Positions 59,103 to 64,000 of a stretch of DNA of 64,000 bases are shown piece after piece (positions within the stretch are counted from its first letter, which is position 1; each line of letters starts with the position of its first letter). The stretch comes from Pararge aegeria (taxonomy: Eukaryota > Arthropoda > Insecta > Lepidoptera > Nymphalidae). The stretch covers positions 5,270,001-5,334,000 of the forward strand of contig NC_053182.1 in NCBI RefSeq assembly GCF_905163445.1, written 5' to 3'. The position numbers were made by a program, and so were the translations under genes. Below the pieces are notes generated by a model, which was not told the origin of the DNA, searched no databases, and saw nothing but the letters and a program-made list of their open reading frames with translations.

Positions 59103-60827
59103 TTAATAAATCAAGGAACCGATACTCCAAAAAGTCTCACTTCTATTTCATGTAGCCCCTTAAGTGAAGGCCAGTTCAAATCAGCAAACCTACGCCCGCG
59201 GTTGCGTAAAAATATGCGTCCGGTGTGCATAATCGCGGCACTAGCTAAACTACGACCTTATATAATATTGACAAACTTCTCTTTCGACGTTATTTTCGAG
59301 CGAGAAGGAAGGAGTCTGTTTCCTTTTCTCTCGCTCGCAAATAACACCAAAGATTGTGAAGGTTAATTACCTCTTTTCGTTTATTATAGGACTGATAATA
59401 GCCAACGAAAAGTAATAATTTATGTTATTAAACCTTGATGTTATTTGCGTGCTAGATAAAAGGACATTATCTGTTTTCGTTTCTCGGAAATGTCAAAATT
59501 TCTTAACGTTGCTTATCTCTATCCGTTGACCATTGTTCAGTCATGGAATTTATATTTGTACACGACAGCGAGCGCAGGTTTAACTTTTAGGTTCAGCCTT
59601 CCCTTTAGACACTCACCCAATTTTTTTCTTTTGTGATGAATTTTTTTTTTTCTATATAGCACGTATAGAAATAAATATTATATATTTAATTTACCGTGAT
59701 AACTGTTAAGACACGAGTGGTAAACAGTGCAGTACTCGATTTTAGGTACAATTTTTGGGGTGCAGCAATCGGTTCGAATCCCGCGCAGTTAGGACTAGCG
59801 CGCACTGCGGTTTTTTTCAGCAAGACAACGTGTCGCGAATGAAAATCGTAATTTGCGCTTAGCTGCTTACGACCCTTGTGCCAGGCACTATTATTATATT
59901 TTCTAAATGTTTACCTATTTATCACCATTGTGAATATAAGGATTGAGAGACTGCTGTACACAATATGGTTGAATGTATAAACAAAAATTATCGCAAATAA
60001 ATTGATAGTCATACAAACGATTTGATGTCCATTTATTTTAGTTTTAGGATCTAAGTTGTTTATTATCTCAGCGGGAATTTTTTGATATGCATTTATTTCG
60101 AACTAATGATCTGTAACCATTAGAAGCAATCCGAAGCTTTATCCAAACTAATAATAAAGCTGTAGTTTATTTTTTGCTTGCTTGTGGTGTCACTTGCAAA
60201 CAATAAGATTTGAAAAATATATTTTGGTATCATTCTTGAGGAAGGTTATTAATGCGCAATCATCACGGTACATTTTGGAGCAAAGCAAACAAAGTAAAGG
60301 CACGGTTGAGCGATTTAAAATAGTGGGTCAGGGACTATTGTGTAGAATATTTGTATAATTTTTGTTGTTTTAGTCATGTTGATTAAAATCAACGACATTG
60401 TATTGGCATTGATATAATAAGAGTAGAGTTTAAAGAGTATTATTTTAATTTGATGGATGTCTTAAGTATATATAAAATATAATAAAATATTATTCTGCTT
60501 TATGCTATGTTAGTAAGGATTTTTTAGATAATTTTTTTTTCATCAAGCAAAAATTTGAAAAGATTCAATTATCTGGAAAACTTCATACTTTATATAGCGT
60601 TCTCCCGTTGAGATATTATAATTAGCATCATGGAAGTTGAAACTATGCAGTAGTTGATTTCAAGCGATCTAGCGGACCAAGTACAGAAGGCCGGTCTATT
60701 CTTGATATTAATTATAGTACCTGTAAAAATTGTTAAAAAATTAAAGCAACATAAGCAACCTAAGACACTACCACAATGAGGTACATATTTACCTAAATGA
60801 AATAAATAATTGCTATTGAATATTTAA

Positions 60828-61085
60828 AGCGGTGATATCCCATTGGTTAGGACTTCAGCTTCACCACTTTCGGGAAGCCGAGTTCGAATCCCAGCACGCT
60901 TTTGTAAGTTTTAGTGCGTTTTAAGTAATTAAAATATCACGTGATTCAACAGTGAAGGAAAACAACGTGAGAAAACCTACATACCTGAGAGTTATCCATA
61001 ACGTTCTCAAAGGCGTGTGAAGTCCACCAATCCGCGCTGGACCAGCGTGGTGAACTACGACCTACATCCTTCTCATTGATATAAT
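60828..61085 (+). mobile_element. SINE-C copy, full length
   Basis: tRNA-like head AGCGGTGATATCCCATTGGT with B box GCCGAGTTCGAATCCCAGCA, then GTGCGTTTTAAGTAATTAAA, GAAGGAAAACAACGTGAGAA, AGGCGTGTGAAGTCCACCAA and CTTCTCATTGATA. Confidence 0.75.
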
Positions 61086-61895
61086 TTTGACGAATATGAT
61101 TGTGTATTTAGTTCTTTTTCAATTAAATATACAGCAAAAATATGGCCGCTTATTTATTATTATCTAGCTGTCCCGGCGAACTTAGTACCGCAAATCTTTT
61201 TTTTTTTTTTGATAAATGTTATATTTTAATACTTATATACTATTCCGGACTAAGAGAAATCCAAAAAATCAAATATCATTAAAATTGGTCAAGCCGTACT
61301 TGAGTTATAAATGGTGCAACTAACACAACTTCCTTTTATATAGGTATGTATAGATGTCACCGAGTCACACTTAAAACAGTACCTACAACGTTCCTTAGCA
61401 CTAGATCTGAGATCGTCTACCGAAGTAAAATGTATGCCAAAATCTTATCCACAGAGTATTCTCTGTAGATAAGATTTTAAGTAGTAAAAGAATAGAACTA
61501 AAAAATTCATTGCCACCTGAAAATGTTGGATTAAGATGGATTATTGATTTTGGGAGTTAGCTTGCGTGCATCTTCTATAGCCGGTCTTCTGTACTTTATT
61601 TTGCGGTTATAGCGCCTCATATGTTGGAGTCGCTCGTTGTTTCAACTTTTGTGACGTAACTACACTTAGTGTTATTGTAAATAATGTAAGAGATGGACAT
61701 TCATTATTTATTTCTTATAACCTTCTGTATACTAGGTACGAATATGCACAATCAACTGAAACTTAACACCCCTCCCTGGCTCAACTTAAAATTGCATCGT
61801 ATAGTACGTAAGAATGAACAATAATTGTTAACTCTGTAAACCTTGTCCAGACAATTAATGTCTATTTAATCACAAATTTCCGATCAGTATATTTT

Positions 61896-62190
61896 AACGA
61901 CTTCCCTAGCGCAGCGGAGAGTGCTGTGGTTTCAAGTGGATGGTTTCCGGTTCTATCCGCGGCAGGGGCAAATTGGGAATTTAGAATTTACTGAATTTGA
62001 TCTGGTCTTATCTAGTGGAAGGTTTTGGCCGTGGTTAGTTATCCTGGTATTAGCCGTTATCACACTACCGACAAATATGCGCCGATTTAGCGTTTCGGTA
62101 CTATATCGCGTAGAAACCGATTTAGCGAGTTAGCGTTACCATTTTAGACGGCTTGGGCTAACTTATTGTGGAATTAAAAATAAAAGGTAC
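61896..62190 (+). mobile_element. SINE-B copy, full length
   Basis: Head CCCTAGCGCAGCGGAGAGTG, B-box-like GGTTCTATCC, GGGGCAAATTGGGAATTTAG, CACACTACCGACAAATATGC, GATTTAGCGTTTCGGTACTA and the TTATTGTGGAATTAAAAATA tail. Confidence 0.8.
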
Positions 62191-62408
62191 AAAACCTGCA
62201 GAGATTCAGTAACTCAATAGAGCGGCGTGTTTTTATCAACAAATTATTGAATAAATTTTTTTTTATGCATCATATGCATCACGTGATACAAGAATTGCCG
62301 CGAGATTGCTTTTTCTTTAGAGGCGTTAAATCCAGAGCTTAAACGTATTATTAAGAGTATTAATTTCACTATTTGAAAATCCATACGTGATCGACGTTCC
62401 GAAATAAG

Positions 62409-62474
62409 CAGTTTATACGAGCCGCCAGCATGCCGCAGTGGCAGTCTATACGAGCCGCCAGCATGCCGCAGTGG
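62409..62474. repeat. Tandem duplication of a 33-bp unit
   Basis: 62409-62441 and 62442-62474 are identical except one T/C (CAGTYTATACGAGCCGCCAG then CATGCCGCAGTGG). Confidence 0.9.
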
Positions 62475-63579
62475 TTTCTGTTAAGAAATTATGATTGTGC
62501 GCATAGTTCAAGATTTGCACTCCAATAGTAGTTTTTGAATATCGAAACACTAACTTCAAAGCAAAACAGACCTTTTGCTACTTGTACTGGTCGAAAATTC
62601 TGTAATCCCGATTTTTATTTTACAAGAGCGCTTGATGTCGAACTGTGGACGAATTAGAGTTATGAAAGTGGCATAAGTTCAATTTCTCTCGACGTTAAAG
62701 AGTAACGATAGTCGAAACTGTTTATTAAATTAGGAACGTTCAATCCTATACTAAGTGTATTGAACTGTGAAAAGTATGCTGTGAGATACTGTTCAAATTC
62801 AGTTTGATGATGTGTAAAATCATAACTTATGCTATCCTAATTTACTTATTTATTTGTATCACATCACCCAATGCTTTTACTTTTGCCTCATTTGAGAAGA
62901 GATTCCTCTGATTTCACTTAGTAATAGCCATTATGGTAGATAGGCATAATTATTATCTTACTTGTGATTATTTGCTTTATTATGAGTGTGTAACCATTGA
63001 ACATTATTTTCCTATATACTGCATTATATTTAATGTTCTTTGTCACATCAAGAGTTGAATGTAAACAATAAATCGACTATTTTATAAAAGTTTTTTTTAT
63101 TTTCTACAAGCCAATTTTAATAATGCCAAATAACTGCCTGATTAAACGTTTCGCACAACCATGCACTAAACAAAAATAAAACCGACCAAGTGCGCATCGG
63201 ATCCCGCAGTGAATGGTTCCGTAGTGGGAAAGAACGTCACAAAATATCTCGCATCTTAAAAAATATGCAACAAATTGAAACAACTTTTCTTCAGTAGTGT
63301 TTTTGGTTGAAATCTCACACATTTTCACCACATTGGAAACGAAAAGTTATTTTGACATTAAAATTTATCGATCAATTTACTCTATACCAAATACCACTAT
63401 TTCAAATTGCCTACGGAAACGGAATTGCCCATTATTACAAATACATTACGAGCTGAGTGTTAAACGACACATTTTTCAGTATTGCATTTCGATATTGGCT
63501 GATATCTACATTATCGGATTTGGTGTGAAACATTCGCGTGACAAGACTTGAATTCACAAATTTGAGTCAGCTATTACAA

Positions 63580-63999
63580 TTAATCACTATCACTTTCGGA
63601 AAGCTCAGCTTTTTCTTTAGGCACGGGAAGTTTTCTTTTAGTTTTTTTCGTTTTACGGTCTATCCTTGTTGTCCGGAATAGCTCTATAGCCTTCAACTTG
63701 TTTTCCAACAAGTTTTTCTTGTCCTTTTCCCTTTGTGGTATAATTTCCTGGTATCGTTCACTTTTTGGAACATTGACATCAAAGCCTTTTCCAGAGTCAT
63801 TTATCACTGTGTGTGATTTAACAACTTGATCAATATTTTCTGTTTCATTATTGGCTGCGGTTGTCTTCACTTGTTTTGATTTTGATGGACCTGCATCGTT
63901 AGAATTATTAGTGTTAGGTTTCCGCTTTCGTTTAGATTCTTGTTTATCATTTGTCATTTCTGATTCATTTGTTTTTTGAATAGACACAGAAGGGTCCAT
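63580..63999 (-). CDS. Lys-rich, probably nuclear/nucleolar protein or its last exon, unrecognised
   Basis: An open frame of 139 codons reaches the right edge: an ATG is at 63999-63997 (MDPSVSIQKT) and the stop TAA at 63582-63580. It may begin here or be the 3' exon of a longer gene. Composition is hydrophilic and Lys/Glu/Asn/Ser-rich with no hydrophobic segment. Basic clusters KRKRKP and KKTKRK look like nuclear localisation signals, and the acidic end SESDSD resembles a CK2 site. A segment with SERYQEIIPQREKDKKNLLE then NKLKAIELF could form a helix. The sequence is not simple-repeat derived and the frame is clearly coding-like, but I do not recognise the family. A minus-strand AATAAA (TTTATT at 63096-63101) lies about 480 nt downstream. 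Confidence 0.6.
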   Translation of the reverse strand: MDPSVSIQKTNESEMTNDKQESKRKRKPNTNNSNDAGPSKSKQVKTTAANNETENIDQVVKSHTVINDSGKGFDVNVPKSERYQEIIPQREKDKKNLLENKLKAIELFRTTRIDRKTKKTKRKLPVPKEKAELSESDSD

Positions 64000-64000
64000 T

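Larger units (their letters stand above)
58264..63579. other. 3' flank of TM9SF2 and spacer to the terminal gene
   Basis: The TM9SF2 3' UTR begins here. AATAAA occurs at 59105, 59670, 59996 and 63067, so its end is unresolved. Also present: a three-unit 56-bp repeat (58945-59102), a hairpin (59289-59345), SINE-C (60828-61085), a dispersed repeat at 61163-61345 (CTAGCTGTCCCGGCGAACTT), SINE-B (61896-62190) and a 33-bp tandem duplication (62409-62474). I see no further gene. Confidence 0.55.

Noticed and set aside
59740..59830. B-box-like GGTTCGAATCCCGCGC resembling a tRNA gene
   Set aside because: No matching A box at correct spacing and no acceptor stem; likely a decayed SINE head.

Overview
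The window is nuclear DNA from a lepidopteran insect, most likely a butterfly. Genes are split into many small exons with GT-AG introns. Introns and spacers are AT-rich and packed with tRNA-derived SINEs, 5'-truncated LINE tails, foldback MITEs and Helitron-like repeats typical of Lepidoptera. The order is an inference from gene content and repeat style; no species can be named.

Layout. Four paralogous serine carboxypeptidase genes (peptidase family S10, vitellogenic carboxypeptidase/CPVL type) fill roughly the first 43 kb in the order A(+), B(-), C(-), D(+). A (1828-7469) lacks its 5' exons, which must lie left of the window. It carries a 1-nt frameshift and a C-terminal transmembrane anchor. 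B (9556-19596, 476 aa) and D (34889-43070, 495 aa) can be assembled completely, each with nine exons and an intact Ser/Asp/His triad. C (20761-30220, 452 aa as modelled) keeps the triad but has lost both glutamates that recognise the substrate's C-terminal carboxylate in this family. It also lacks one intron and uses a GC-AG intron. Exon sizes and intron phases match almost base for base among the copies (29-nt first exon, then about 250, 175, 113, 168, 168, 260, about 130 and the last exon), so they arose by local duplication.

Downstream is a complete TM9SF2 orthologue (46054-58263, +, nine exons, 659 aa), a nonaspanin of the endosome/Golgi and unrelated in function to the peptidases. After about 5 kb of repeat-bearing spacer, a Lys-rich reading frame on the minus strand (63580-63999) runs to the right edge. 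It looks like a nucleolar-type protein or the last exon of one.

The secreted or membrane-held S10 enzymes would act in the gut lumen, haemolymph or lysosome/secretory route, trimming peptides from the C-terminus. The membrane-anchored A and the altered-pocket C suggest the cluster is diverging in location and specificity. The rest of the sequence is mobile-element debris, including several readable nested insertions with target-site duplications.
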